A stretch of DNA of 64,000 nt. Origin: Flagellimonas meridianipacifica. Its GTDB lineage: Bacteria; Bacteroidota; Bacteroidia; Flavobacteriales; Flavobacteriaceae. Positions 44,552 through 53,359 of this stretch are shown one piece after another (position 1 is the first letter of the stretch; the number at the start of each line of letters is the position of its first letter). The DNA lies in the NCBI RefSeq assembly GCF_003001695.1, contig NZ_PVYX01000001.1, positions 2,062,279 through 2,126,278 of the forward strand. The letters are read 5' to 3'. The notes beneath the pieces are model-generated. The model worked only from the letters and a program-made list of their open reading frames with translations, did no database searches and was not told the origin of the DNA. Position numbers and translations under genes: made by a program.

Positions 44552-45796
44552 TTAATTGGTAATATTTCTGGAATTGACGGAACCTATGCCTATAATGCTA
44601 TCAAAGATTTCCCCAAAATCCCGATAGTAGACCAAAATAAGGTAGTTGTTTTCTGTAAAGTGAAAGTTGCCGCTAACGGTATTCAAATCTATGCTGCCAT
44701 CCTCACGCTCAATGACATATTTATAGTTGTAAAACCCTTGCTTTATAGGCAGCACTAGTTCCATTCTTCCTTCATCCTCATTGAAGGTCATTTTGTTTTC
44801 CTCTTCAATGGTGTAATTGTTGAACTTTCCGATGACATAGACATTGTCCAAACCAATTTCGTTGGTGTAAGGTAGGCTGAAATGCACTTTTGTATATTCC
44901 GCTTCGCGCGATACATCTTCTCCTTGAAGGGTGCGAACCACAAAATCACCATTGATATCAGGGAAAAAAGTATATTCTTGGTTGTTCCTAAACGTGTTTT
45001 CAAAAAGGTAATGATGATAGAGGTCCGTGAGTTCGATTCTGGATATGGCAAAGTTTGTCGTCCTTAGGTCCTTAGTGTCAAAATTCAAAAACTCATTTCC
45101 GCCAAAAAAACCAGTTTCCTTATCATATCTATAAATCAATTCTTGGCCTAAAGTAAATTGGGGTGCAATGTTATACAGCGCTGTAGGCCAAAAATGATTT
45201 TGAATAATGGCGACCTTGATTTCTTTTTTTGGATTGACCACGGGGAAACCGGCAGTATTGATGGAGAATTGCACAACCTGCTTTTCATTCAAAAAGTCAA
45301 AATCCCTAGAACGACGAATTACTCCACCGACTTGGACCAAGTCTTTGTAGACCACAAATCTCCTAGAAAACTGTAAGTCCCCAGCCATGTTGTATATCTC
45401 CAGAACATAATTGCCAGTTGCCCTTAAGCGGACATTTTCATTGGGAATGGTAAGTCTATAATTGGAATAGGGCTGAAGTGTGGTGTAACTGTTTTCGTAA
45501 TCTATTATACGTTGGTTATCCATCCCAACGAGATACTGGGATTTTAGCAGCTGAGAGGGTGTCCAATCATAATCGCAATGGATGATTTTATAATAATAAT
45601 CCTGCTCATTTGCAGTCAGGTCATCAAACTCCAAGGTCATTGGCTCTCCCAATTTTATTACAGGAAACTGATCTTCAGTTGGACCTTTGAAAATAATGGT
45701 TTTGATGTTGGAGGGAGGATTGACTTCTTCCTGAACTTGTGCTGAAACCGAACACACAAGGAAAAACCATATAATTTGTTTAATCCAAATACGCAT
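44552..45796 (-). CDS. DUF5103 protein, type IX secretion system plug protein
   Basis: 414 residues with signal peptide MRIWIKQIIWFFLVCSVSAQ. The family marks are KTIIFKGPTEDQFPVIKLGE, YYKIIHCDYDWTPSQLLKSQYL (in part), NYRLTIPNENV and GFYNYKYVIEREDG. In the T9SS translocon structure, a DUF5103 protein plugs the SprA pore. It is divergent from nqrA, a neighbourhood common in Bacteroidota. Confidence 0.85.
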   Translation of the reverse strand: MRIWIKQIIWFFLVCSVSAQVQEEVNPPSNIKTIIFKGPTEDQFPVIKLGEPMTLEFDDLTANEQDYYYKIIHCDYDWTPSQLLKSQYLVGMDNQRIIDYENSYTTLQPYSNYRLTIPNENVRLRATGNYVLEIYNMAGDLQFSRRFVVYKDLVQVGGVIRRSRDFDFLNEKQVVQFSINTAGFPVVNPKKEIKVAIIQNHFWPTALYNIAPQFTLGQELIYRYDKETGFFGGNEFLNFDTKDLRTTNFAISRIELTDLYHHYLFENTFRNNQEYTFFPDINGDFVVRTLQGEDVSREAEYTKVHFSLPYTNEIGLDNVYVIGKFNNYTIEEENKMTFNEDEGRMELVLPIKQGFYNYKYVIEREDGSIDLNTVSGNFHFTENNYLILVYYRDFGEIFDSIIGIGSVNSRNITN

Positions 45797-45905
45797 TTAT
45801 ACCTCGAATTTTGGGTAAAGGTAAACAAAAAGTGTGCCTACTGAATTTAGCTCCCAGTAATCCCAATTTTATGTTTAATTATTATGAAAACAATGCTTTT
45901 AGTAC

Positions 45906-45913
45906 TAAATTTG
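45906..45913 (+). promoter_or_regulatory. Candidate -7 box of the nqr operon
   Basis: TAAATTTG, 32 bp before the nqrA ATG; exact TAnnTTTG match. Confidence 0.55.
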
Positions 45914-45945
45914 CGTTCAATTTTTAACAAAAGGTCTACAACAAT

Positions 45946-47298
45946 ATGTCTAAAGACATCCGGATTAAAAAGGGGTTGAACATCAACCTTGTCGGGGCAG
46001 CTGAAAAGACTCTTTCCAAAGCCGTTAATAGTAACGTGTATGCCCTAAATCTAGACGATTTTCATGGAATAACCCCAAAAATGTTGGTAAAACAAGGGGC
46101 GGAAGTTAAGGCGGGAGAGCCGCTTTTCTTCAATAAATCCAATGAGAAAATGCTATTCGTTTCTCCTGTAAGTGGAGAGTTGGTGGAAATCGTAAGGGGG
46201 GCACGAAGAAGGATACTTACCCTTAAAATTCTTGCGGATAAAAGCCAAGAATATGCAGAACATGGTGTATTGGATTTAAGCTCGGCCGATGATCAAGTTG
46301 TTCGTGATTTTTTGTTAAAGTCCGGAGCATGGCCATTTATAAAGCAACGTCCCTATGATATTATTGCCAATCCAGAATCCACTCCAAAAGCAATTTTTAT
46401 TTCGGCTTACGCGACTGCTCCTTTGGCAGCGGACGCTGATTTTGCCCTTCAAGGAAAGGAAGCTGAGTTGCAAGCTGCCATAACGGCACTTGGAAAACTG
46501 ACTCCGGGCAAGATTCATGTTTCGGTAGGAAAATCCAGTAATTCACCTTTGGCTAACCTAGATGGAATTACTTTACATAAGGTTAGCGGACCACATCCAT
46601 CCGGATTAGTCGGTACGCAAATCAATAAAATTGACCCTATTAATAAGGGAGAAGTGGTTTGGACCATTTCGCCTCAGGATTTGGTAATCATTGGAGAGCT
46701 TTTGCTAACAGGAAAGTTCAATGCTGAAAGAGTCATAGCCCTAGCTGGTTCGGTGGTTAAGTCGCCTAAATATTATACTACCAAGATTGGAGCGGAGATT
46801 TCTACGTTTTTATACGCCGCTGGTGTAAATCAGGAAAAATTCAGATTAATCAATGGAGATGTTTTAACGGGCGGTAAAACTCATCCAGAGGGATATCTTG
46901 GTTTCTATAATAATACGGTTAGTGTTATACCAGAAGGAGATGATTATGAGTTCTTTGGTTGGAATAAACCTGTTTTCAACAAGATTTCTTCTACAAGGGC
47001 TCTCACTTTTTCATGGATGCAGCCCAACAAGAAATATGACTTGGATACCAATACAAACGGTGAACACCGTGCTTTTGTGGTTACCGGTAGGTATGAGGAA
47101 GTGTTTCCATTGGATATTTATCCATTACAATTGTTGAAGGCTTGTATGGTTAAGGATTTGGACGAAATGGAGCTGTTGGGACTTTATGAAGTGGCTCCTG
47201 AAGATTTCTCTTTGACGGAATTCATTTGTACTTCTAAACAACCACACCAACAAATAATCAGAGAAGGATTGGATTTATTATATCAAGAAATTGGATAA
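45946..47298 (+). CDS. nqrA: Na+-translocating NADH:quinone reductase subunit A
   Basis: 450 residues. Soluble subunit of the NQR respiratory sodium pump on the cytoplasmic face, quinone-binding by family knowledge. Features: the N-terminal DIRIKKGLNINL, FNKSNEKMLFVSPVSGELVE (in part), VSGPHPSGLVGTQINKIDP and GEHRAFVVTGRYEEVFP. Shares an operon with nqrB after 3 bp. Confidence 0.95.
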   Translation: MSKDIRIKKGLNINLVGAAEKTLSKAVNSNVYALNLDDFHGITPKMLVKQGAEVKAGEPLFFNKSNEKMLFVSPVSGELVEIVRGARRRILTLKILADKSQEYAEHGVLDLSSADDQVVRDFLLKSGAWPFIKQRPYDIIANPESTPKAIFISAYATAPLAADADFALQGKEAELQAAITALGKLTPGKIHVSVGKSSNSPLANLDGITLHKVSGPHPSGLVGTQINKIDPINKGEVVWTISPQDLVIIGELLLTGKFNAERVIALAGSVVKSPKYYTTKIGAEISTFLYAAGVNQEKFRLINGDVLTGGKTHPEGYLGFYNNTVSVIPEGDDYEFFGWNKPVFNKISSTRALTFSWMQPNKKYDLDTNTNGEHRAFVVTGRYEEVFPLDIYPLQLLKACMVKDLDEMELLGLYEVAPEDFSLTEFICTSKQPHQQIIREGLDLLYQEIG

Positions 47299-47301
47299 AA
47301 C

Positions 47302-48555
47302 ATGGGATTGAAAGAAAAGTTACATCAGACCAAACTTAAGTATCAGGGGAAAAAGATGGCCCCTGCATTCAATGCTATACATACCTTTTTGTACTCACCA
47401 AACGAAACCACCCATTCGGGAGGGCATATTCGTTCAGTAGACGATTTAAAGAGAACCATGAACACTGTGATCATGGCTTTGGTTCCATGTCTACTCTTTG
47501 GTATGTTCAATGCGGGTTATCAACATTATTCAGCAATTAATGGTTTTCCAGAGAATTTCTCTGTAATGGAACATTTCATTACTTGGGATAATTTCTGGTT
47601 AGGTGCCATCACTATATTGCCATTGGTTATTGTATCCTACGGAGTGGGACTTGCTATTGAATTCGTGTTTGCGGTAATTAAAGGCCACGAAGTGGAAGAG
47701 GGATATTTGGTGACAGGAATGTTGGTTCCATTAATTGTTCCAGTTGATACTCCTCTTTGGATGTTGGCCATTGCCGTAGCTTTTGGTGTTGTAATTGGTA
47801 AGGAAGTGTTTGGAGGTACTGGAATGAACATATTAAATCCTGCTTTGACTATCCGTGCCTTCTTATTCTTTGCCTATCCAACCTGGATGAGTGGAGACAA
47901 GGTTTGGGTACACGGCGCAGTCGAGAGGGCAGGTACGGCCGATGCTATTTCTGGAGAAACCATTTTAGGATATTTGGCACAAGGAAATTCTGATTTTTCA
48001 TACTCACTTTCAGATATGTTTTTCGGATTTATCCCAGGCTCGGTAGGGGAGACATCAACCTTTTTGATTCTTCTCGGCGGTTTGTTCCTTGTTTTCACTA
48101 AAATCGCTTCCTGGAGAATAATGCTGAGTGCTGTTTTAGGCTCGTTGGCCATGGGATTGATATTTAATGGCGTTGTTGAAGCTGGATGGATTCCTGAATA
48201 CAGCAAATTCTATGGATTGATGAGTTTTGAATATTGGCAACATCTTTTAGTAGGTGGATTGGCATTTGGTATTGTCTATATGGCAACCGACCCTGTAACG
48301 GGATCTCAAACCAACAAGGGAAAATGGATTTATGGATTCTTGATTGGATTTATGTCGGTTATGATTCGGGTGTTCAATCCAGGATATCCTGAAGGTGTTT
48401 TCTTGGCTATTCTGTTGCTGAATGTATTCGCACCAACCATTGATCACTATGTGGTGAGAGGAAACGTGAAAAGAAGAATGAAGCGATTGAAAAACGCCAC
48501 AATACTTCCCAAAGTGACAGGCGAAGTTGAAGAACTTAAAACCGAAACCGTTTAA
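47302..48555 (+). CDS. nqrB: Na+-translocating NADH:quinone reductase subunit B
   Basis: 417 residues, about ten helices. Carries covalent FMN on a Thr in the family. The attachment motif here reads DAISGET ending at T220, whereas the usual form is SGAT, so an Ala-to-Glu change precedes the modified Thr. Conserved ATDPVTGSQTNKGKWIYG and PGYPEGV stretches agree with NqrB. The apbE gene at 53360 is the expected flavinyl transferase. Confidence 0.95.
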   Translation: MGLKEKLHQTKLKYQGKKMAPAFNAIHTFLYSPNETTHSGGHIRSVDDLKRTMNTVIMALVPCLLFGMFNAGYQHYSAINGFPENFSVMEHFITWDNFWLGAITILPLVIVSYGVGLAIEFVFAVIKGHEVEEGYLVTGMLVPLIVPVDTPLWMLAIAVAFGVVIGKEVFGGTGMNILNPALTIRAFLFFAYPTWMSGDKVWVHGAVERAGTADAISGETILGYLAQGNSDFSYSLSDMFFGFIPGSVGETSTFLILLGGLFLVFTKIASWRIMLSAVLGSLAMGLIFNGVVEAGWIPEYSKFYGLMSFEYWQHLLVGGLAFGIVYMATDPVTGSQTNKGKWIYGFLIGFMSVMIRVFNPGYPEGVFLAILLLNVFAPTIDHYVVRGNVKRRMKRLKNATILPKVTGEVEELKTETV

Positions 48556-48557
48556 TC

Positions 48558-49307
48558 ATGGCATTGAATACAGAGAAGAATAGTTATACCGTATTGTTTG
48601 CGGTGATTATGGTGGCTGTTGTAGGCTCGCTATTGGCCTTTCTTGCATCCAGTCTCAGTGGAAAAATTAAAGAAAATGAGCGCTTTGAAAAGCAACAGAA
48701 TATTTTATATGCCATGGGGATTAATGAAAACACTCAGGATAGTGGAGTTAATTTCATCCCAACTAACGTGGTTGAAGATAGATTTCTGGAAGAAGTTAAA
48801 GGTCAGTATGTTTGGGTGAATGGTGAAATTGAAGAAGATGACCAAGCATTCCTTATTGATATAAAAAAGGAATTTGCGGCCTTAAAAGCTGGAGATGATG
48901 CAAGGTTGCCCATTTTTATGGGTGAAAAAGATGGAGAGGAATTATATGTATTGCCCATGTATGGTAAAGGACTTTGGGATGCCATTTGGGGATTTATGTC
49001 CGTAGACAAAGATATGGTGGTTCAAGGGGTATATTTTGACCATAAAGGTGAGACCGCCGGATTGGGAGCTAACATTAAACTGAGGTTCTTCATGGACGAT
49101 TTTATTGGAGAGTCCCTAATGGAAGGACAAAGTTATTCCGGTATAGCGGTTTCAAAGACCAATAACGACCCCCTTAACGAAGACAAACAAGATAATGAGG
49201 TTGACGCAATTGCCGGTGCTACCATTACTGGAAATGGGGTATCAGCAATGATAAAGGAAACTTTGAAGTTATACAGACCTTATTTGGAAACAATTAGAAA
49301 TAATTAG
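48558..49307 (+). CDS. nqrC: Na+-translocating NADH:quinone reductase subunit C
   Basis: 249 residues. One N-terminal helix at about 11-33, then a periplasmic FMN-binding domain. The FMN attachment motif is DAIAGAT with T222, matching the ApbE target consensus. Two bp after nqrB. Confidence 0.95.
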   Translation: MALNTEKNSYTVLFAVIMVAVVGSLLAFLASSLSGKIKENERFEKQQNILYAMGINENTQDSGVNFIPTNVVEDRFLEEVKGQYVWVNGEIEEDDQAFLIDIKKEFAALKAGDDARLPIFMGEKDGEELYVLPMYGKGLWDAIWGFMSVDKDMVVQGVYFDHKGETAGLGANIKLRFFMDDFIGESLMEGQSYSGIAVSKTNNDPLNEDKQDNEVDAIAGATITGNGVSAMIKETLKLYRPYLETIRNN

Positions 49308-49309
49308 AA

Positions 49310-49957
49310 ATGGCATTACTCTCAAAAAAAGATTCAAATCTTATACTAGATCCATTAGCGGATAACAATCCAATTACCATTCAAGTACTGGGAATATGTT
49401 CTGCTTTGGCAATTACTGCGGAGCTAAAGGCGTCATTGGTGATGGCAATTTCCGTAATCTTCGTGATGGGAATTGGTAACATTGTTATCTCGCTACTTAG
49501 AAACGTAATTCCGTCTAAAATCAGGATTATTGCCCAGCTAATAGTGGTAGCTACATTGGTAATTGTGGTGGACCAGGTTCTAAAGGCTTTTGCTTACGAA
49601 CTGAGTAAAACATTATCAGTTTTCGTGGGGTTGATCATTACCAACTGTATTATTATGGGGCGTTTTGAAGCGTTCGCTCTTGGTAATGGGGTATGGAGGT
49701 CTTTTTTAGACGGTATTGGAAACGCCTTGGGTTATGGAGTTATTTTGGTAATTATTGGATTTTTCAGGGAACTGTTGGGTTCAGGAACTTTATTCGGAAT
49801 CCCTGTTTTGGGTGACCCTATTGCCAAGACGGGACTGTACTCTATTGGTTATGAGAACAACGGATTTATGATTATTCCTCCTGCTGCACTGATTGTGGTT
49901 GGTATCATTATCTGGGTGCAACGTACTAGAAACAAGGCATTAATTGAAGAAGCATAA
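49310..49957 (+). CDS. nqrD: Na+-translocating NADH:quinone reductase subunit D
   Basis: 215 residues, about six helices, with QVLGICSALAITAELKASLV (in part) and the LIITNCIIMGRFEAFALGN motif whose Cys helps bind the intramembrane iron centre shared with NqrE. Two bp after nqrC. Confidence 0.95.
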   Translation: MALLSKKDSNLILDPLADNNPITIQVLGICSALAITAELKASLVMAISVIFVMGIGNIVISLLRNVIPSKIRIIAQLIVVATLVIVVDQVLKAFAYELSKTLSVFVGLIITNCIIMGRFEAFALGNGVWRSFLDGIGNALGYGVILVIIGFFRELLGSGTLFGIPVLGDPIAKTGLYSIGYENNGFMIIPPAALIVVGIIIWVQRTRNKALIEEA

Positions 49958-49967
49958 ATAAGGAAGC

Positions 49968-50711
49968 ATGTTAGAGCATTTAGAGTTATTTTTTAAGTCC
50001 ATCTTCATAGACAATATGGTTTTCGCGGTCTTCTTGGGAATGTGTTCCTATTTGGCCGTATCAAAAAAAGTATCAACGGCTGTAGGATTGGGGGCAGCGG
50101 TAATCTTCGTGTTGGCCGTAACCGTTCCTCTTAACTGGCTTTTGGACCAATATCTTTTACAAGATGGTGCCTTGGCTTGGTTGGGTCCAGAGTACGCTGA
50201 TTATAATTTGAGCTTCCTTTCGTTTATCATGTTTATTGCAACAATTGCAACCATGGTGCAATTGGTAGAGATTGTAGTGGAGAAATTTTCTCCAGCGCTT
50301 TACAATTCATTGGGTATTTTCTTGCCATTGATTGCGGTAAATTGTGCTATTTTGGGAGGTTCTTTGTTTATGCAGGCCAGAGAAATACCCTCTTTGGGAT
50401 TAGCACTCAATTACGGGATTAGTTCAGGAATAGGTTGGTTCTTGGCCATTTTGGCTATCGCAGCTATCCGAGAAAAAATTAGATATTCCAATGTGCCACC
50501 GCCACTACGAGGGTTGGGGATCACATTTATCATAACTGGATTGATGGGAATCGGGTTCCAGAGTTTTGGAGGTATGCTTACTGGTGATAACGAACCACCT
50601 GAAGGTACCAGCAATACTACCGTTGAAAAAACCATTGAAGAAAAAGAAATAAATAAGGAAATCGAAGATGAAGAAAAAGCGGTTTCCTATAACGAAGTTC
50701 TAAACAAATAA
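49968..50711 (+). CDS. nqrE: Na+-translocating NADH:quinone reductase subunit E
   Basis: 247 residues, six helices, with FAVFLGMCSYLAVSKKV and IAVNCAILGGSLF, the two Cys motifs that with NqrD form the iron site. The last about 40 residues are an acidic, charged extension (from EPPEGTSNTTVEKT onward) absent from the about 200-residue NqrE of Vibrio; it should face the cytoplasm or periplasm, undetermined. Confidence 0.94.
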   Translation: MLEHLELFFKSIFIDNMVFAVFLGMCSYLAVSKKVSTAVGLGAAVIFVLAVTVPLNWLLDQYLLQDGALAWLGPEYADYNLSFLSFIMFIATIATMVQLVEIVVEKFSPALYNSLGIFLPLIAVNCAILGGSLFMQAREIPSLGLALNYGISSGIGWFLAILAIAAIREKIRYSNVPPPLRGLGITFIITGLMGIGFQSFGGMLTGDNEPPEGTSNTTVEKTIEEKEINKEIEDEEKAVSYNEVLNK

Positions 50712-50713
50712 AG

Positions 50714-52024
50714 ATGATTCTAGCCACAAGTACGGGAGGTACCATTCTAATTACAGTTGTAGCGTTTCTTGTTTTATTGTTGCTCTTGGTGGCCCTTTTG
50801 CTATTTACCAAGGAAAAACTATCTCCATCAGGTCCTGTTACCTTGACCATAAATGGAGAAAAAAAGATTGAAGTTGCCTCAGGGGGAACCTTACTGTCTA
50901 CCTTAGGTAACCAAAAGGTGTTCTTGCCTTCGGCATGTGGAGGCGGTGGAACCTGTATCCAATGTGAGTGTCATGTACTTTCAGGTGGTGGAGAAGCTCT
51001 TCCTACGGAGACTCCTCACTTTTCTAGAAAAGAACTACAACACGGAGCACGATTGGCATGTCAAGTAAAGGTAAAGCAGGATATGGAAATTACCATTCCT
51101 GAAGAAGTCTTTGGTATCAAAAAGTGGGATGCGAAAGTAGTTCGTAACTACAATGTAGCGTCTTTTATCAAGGAGTTCGTTGTAGAGATTCCTGAGGAAA
51201 TGAATTACAAGGCCGGGGGTTATATTCAAATTGAGATTCCTCCGTGTGAAGTGAAATATGCAGACATGGATATCACGGCCCATCCAGAGGAACATGAGAC
51301 TCCGGATAAATTTAAAACGGAATGGGATAAATTCGGGCTTTGGCCTTTGGTGATGAAAAACCCCGAGACTGTAGAACGAGCTTATTCCATGGCCTCTTAT
51401 CCAGCGGAAGGTCGTGAGATTATGTTGAATGTCCGTATTGCCACACCGCCATGGGACCGTTCCAAAAACGGATGGATGGATGTTAATCCCGGTGTTGCCT
51501 CTTCTTATATTTTTGGATTAAAACCTGGAGACCCAGTAACGATTTCAGGACCATTTGGTGAATTCTTCATCAACGAATCTGATTCTGAAATGTTGTATGT
51601 AGGCGGAGGAGCAGGTATGGCACCCATGCGTTCACACTTGTATCACCTGTTCAAGACCTTAAAAACCAATAGAAAGGTAACCTACTGGTACGGTGGGCGC
51701 TCTAAAAGGGAACTTTTCTATATAGAACATTTTAAAGATTTGGAGAGGAACTTCCCTAACTTTAAATTCTATATGGCGTTGTCTGAACCTTTGGAAGAAG
51801 ACAATTGGAAAGTAAAGAAGGATATCAATGACGAAGAAGGGGACGGATTTGTCGGGTTCATACATAATTGTGTGATTGATAACTACTTGGACCATCATGA
51901 GGCTCCAGAGGATATTGAATTGTATTTCTGTGGTCCTCCTTTGATGAACAAAGCGGTTCAGAAAATGGGAGAGGACTTCGGTATTCCAGATGAGAACATC
52001 CGCTTTGATGATTTTGGTGGATAG
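50714..52024 (+). CDS. nqrF: Na+-translocating NADH:quinone reductase subunit F
   Basis: 436 residues. An N-terminal helix at about 10-32, a [2Fe-2S] ferredoxin domain with C75, C81, C84 and C116, an FAD domain (ERAYSMASYP), and the NADH domain (YVGGGAGMAPMRSHL, CGPPLMNKAV). Oxidises NADH and feeds the Na+ pump. Last structural gene of the operon, followed by a terminator. Confidence 0.97.
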   Translation: MILATSTGGTILITVVAFLVLLLLLVALLLFTKEKLSPSGPVTLTINGEKKIEVASGGTLLSTLGNQKVFLPSACGGGGTCIQCECHVLSGGGEALPTETPHFSRKELQHGARLACQVKVKQDMEITIPEEVFGIKKWDAKVVRNYNVASFIKEFVVEIPEEMNYKAGGYIQIEIPPCEVKYADMDITAHPEEHETPDKFKTEWDKFGLWPLVMKNPETVERAYSMASYPAEGREIMLNVRIATPPWDRSKNGWMDVNPGVASSYIFGLKPGDPVTISGPFGEFFINESDSEMLYVGGGAGMAPMRSHLYHLFKTLKTNRKVTYWYGGRSKRELFYIEHFKDLERNFPNFKFYMALSEPLEEDNWKVKKDINDEEGDGFVGFIHNCVIDNYLDHHEAPEDIELYFCGPPLMNKAVQKMGEDFGIPDENIRFDDFGG

Positions 52025-52040
52025 AAACCACGGATTTAAC

Positions 52041-52056
52041 CTCGAGCGCAGTCGAG
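52041..52056. repeat. Short dispersed-type palindrome
   Basis: CTCGA, GCGCAG, TCGAG. It resembles a palindrome (CTCGACTGCGCTCGAG) I recall as dispersed between genes in Flavobacteriia, here 16 bp after nqrF. It is one copy in this window. Confidence 0.35.
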
Positions 52057-52072
52057 AGGTACAAAATAAACC

Positions 52073-52100
52073 AAACCGATGCGAAAGTGTCGGTTTTTTT
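52073..52100 (+). terminator. Rho-independent terminator of the nqr operon
   Basis: Stem AAACCGA / TCGGTTT with a 10-nt loop, followed by seven or more T. It overlaps the region of the longer start (52079) of the next gene and so argues for the 52106 start. Confidence 0.7.
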
Positions 52101-52105
52101 GTTCA

Positions 52106-52972
52106 ATGAATATGAAGAAACTACTGTTGATAGTTCTTGGCATTTCATTGCTTTGCCTTGTTGTTTACAAAGTAAAGCCCGTAAAGCATACAGTGACAGC
52201 TCTTGTAACTGAACCAAAATTTATCAATGAGGATAGTCTTACGATTGTATCCCGGGTAAACGTGCCTGTCGGTTATGAACGTATTGAATATCCTGACGGG
52301 TCGTTCGAAGAATACCTAAGGAATTACAAGTTAAAACCCTACGGAAGTAAAATTATCAATTATGATGGCACGGAATATTTTTGGCAATATGGACACATCG
52401 GAATTCTTGAGATTCCGGTTCCTGAGAATGGCCTTCAACAATGTGCAGATGCCTTGATTCGTATTCGAAGTGAATATTTATGGGAGAACGATAGAAAAGA
52501 AGAGATTGGTTTTAACTTTACTAGCGGACATCATTGTGCATGGAAGCAATATGCCGAGGGCTATCGTCCAAAAATAGATGGAAATAAGGTGAGTTTCCAT
52601 AAAATAGCACTGCCTGACGATTCCAAGGCAAATTTTTATAGATACCTGAACCTTGTTTACACCTATGCTGGAACCCTTTCACTCTATCACGAACTACCTA
52701 GAGTTGAAAACGCCAAGGACTTAAAACTAGGTGACATGCTAATAAAAGGAGGGAGTCCAGGTCATATTGTGATGATATGCGATGAAGCGGTCAATTCGGA
52801 TGGAGAAAAAGTGTATTTGTTGTTTCAAGGCAATACCCCGGCCCAAAATATACACTTGGTCAAAAATCTTGAGGAACCGTCAATGTCGCCCTGGTATACT
52901 TTAGAAAAAGATAGGGTTATTCCTGTGTCCAATTACACCTTCCAAAGCTCAAAATTCGTACGCTTCAAATGA
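52106..52972 (+). CDS. DUF4846 secreted protein
   Basis: Start at 52106 (MNMKKLLLIV) because the longer frame starts inside the terminator; 52112 is also possible. 288 residues: a signal peptide or anchor at about 3-22 and a domain with YIRIEYPDG-like VGYERIEYPDGSFEEYLRN, GFNFTSGHHCAWKQYAEGYR, VYTYAGTLSLYHELPRV and IKGGSPGHIVMI, the DUF4846 pattern. Function unknown; probably periplasmic or surface. Confidence 0.75.
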   Translation: MNMKKLLLIVLGISLLCLVVYKVKPVKHTVTALVTEPKFINEDSLTIVSRVNVPVGYERIEYPDGSFEEYLRNYKLKPYGSKIINYDGTEYFWQYGHIGILEIPVPENGLQQCADALIRIRSEYLWENDRKEEIGFNFTSGHHCAWKQYAEGYRPKIDGNKVSFHKIALPDDSKANFYRYLNLVYTYAGTLSLYHELPRVENAKDLKLGDMLIKGGSPGHIVMICDEAVNSDGEKVYLLFQGNTPAQNIHLVKNLEEPSMSPWYTLEKDRVIPVSNYTFQSSKFVRFK

Positions 52973-52995
52973 CTTTTAAGCCCTAATTTTGCACT

Positions 52996-53358
52996 ATGGG
53001 AAAACCACTTACAGAACAAGAACTTCACAACCTTGCCATGAACATAGTAGGGCGACAATTGGAGGCCGATGGCTTTGAGTTTATGGCCATCAACAGTAAG
53101 CTTCAAAAGAACCCACAATACGTATGTTTGAAGGAAAAGATATTGCACTTCATTGTCGTTAGAAACGTAAGCTATCCTGAAAATCCAATGGTATACGATG
53201 AGGGTTTGATGGAAAAGGTAAAAAATCACGCTGATAAGTTTGAGGCTAAAACCTACTTTGCAGGAGTGGGTCTTTCCAATGCTTCAAACCAAAGCCTTCC
53301 AGTGTATCTCAATGAGGAGTATGTAGTTGAATATCAGGGACTAATAGAAATACGATAA
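52996..53358 (+). CDS. Conserved small protein next to apbE
   Basis: 120 residues, no signal peptide, with ELHNLAMNIVGRQLEADGFEF, YVCLKEKILHFIVVR and FEAKTYFAGVGLSNA. No enzyme motif. In Flavobacteriia small proteins like this occur after nqr genes and are sometimes labelled NqrF by proximity; there is no ferredoxin or flavin motif here. It starts 23 bp after the DUF4846 gene and ends 1 bp before apbE. Confidence 0.65.
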   Translation: MGKPLTEQELHNLAMNIVGRQLEADGFEFMAINSKLQKNPQYVCLKEKILHFIVVRNVSYPENPMVYDEGLMEKVKNHADKFEAKTYFAGVGLSNASNQSLPVYLNEEYVVEYQGLIEIR

Positions 53359-53359
53359 G

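Noticed and set aside
52041..52056. Hairpin CTCGA-GCGCAG-TCGAG as the nqr terminator
   Set aside because: It lacks a T-run; the hairpin at 52073 with a T-run is the better terminator, so I list this as a repeat only.
52079..52105. Longer start of the DUF4846 gene at 52079
   Set aside because: It begins inside the nqr terminator hairpin; the ATG at 52106 yields a normal signal sequence.
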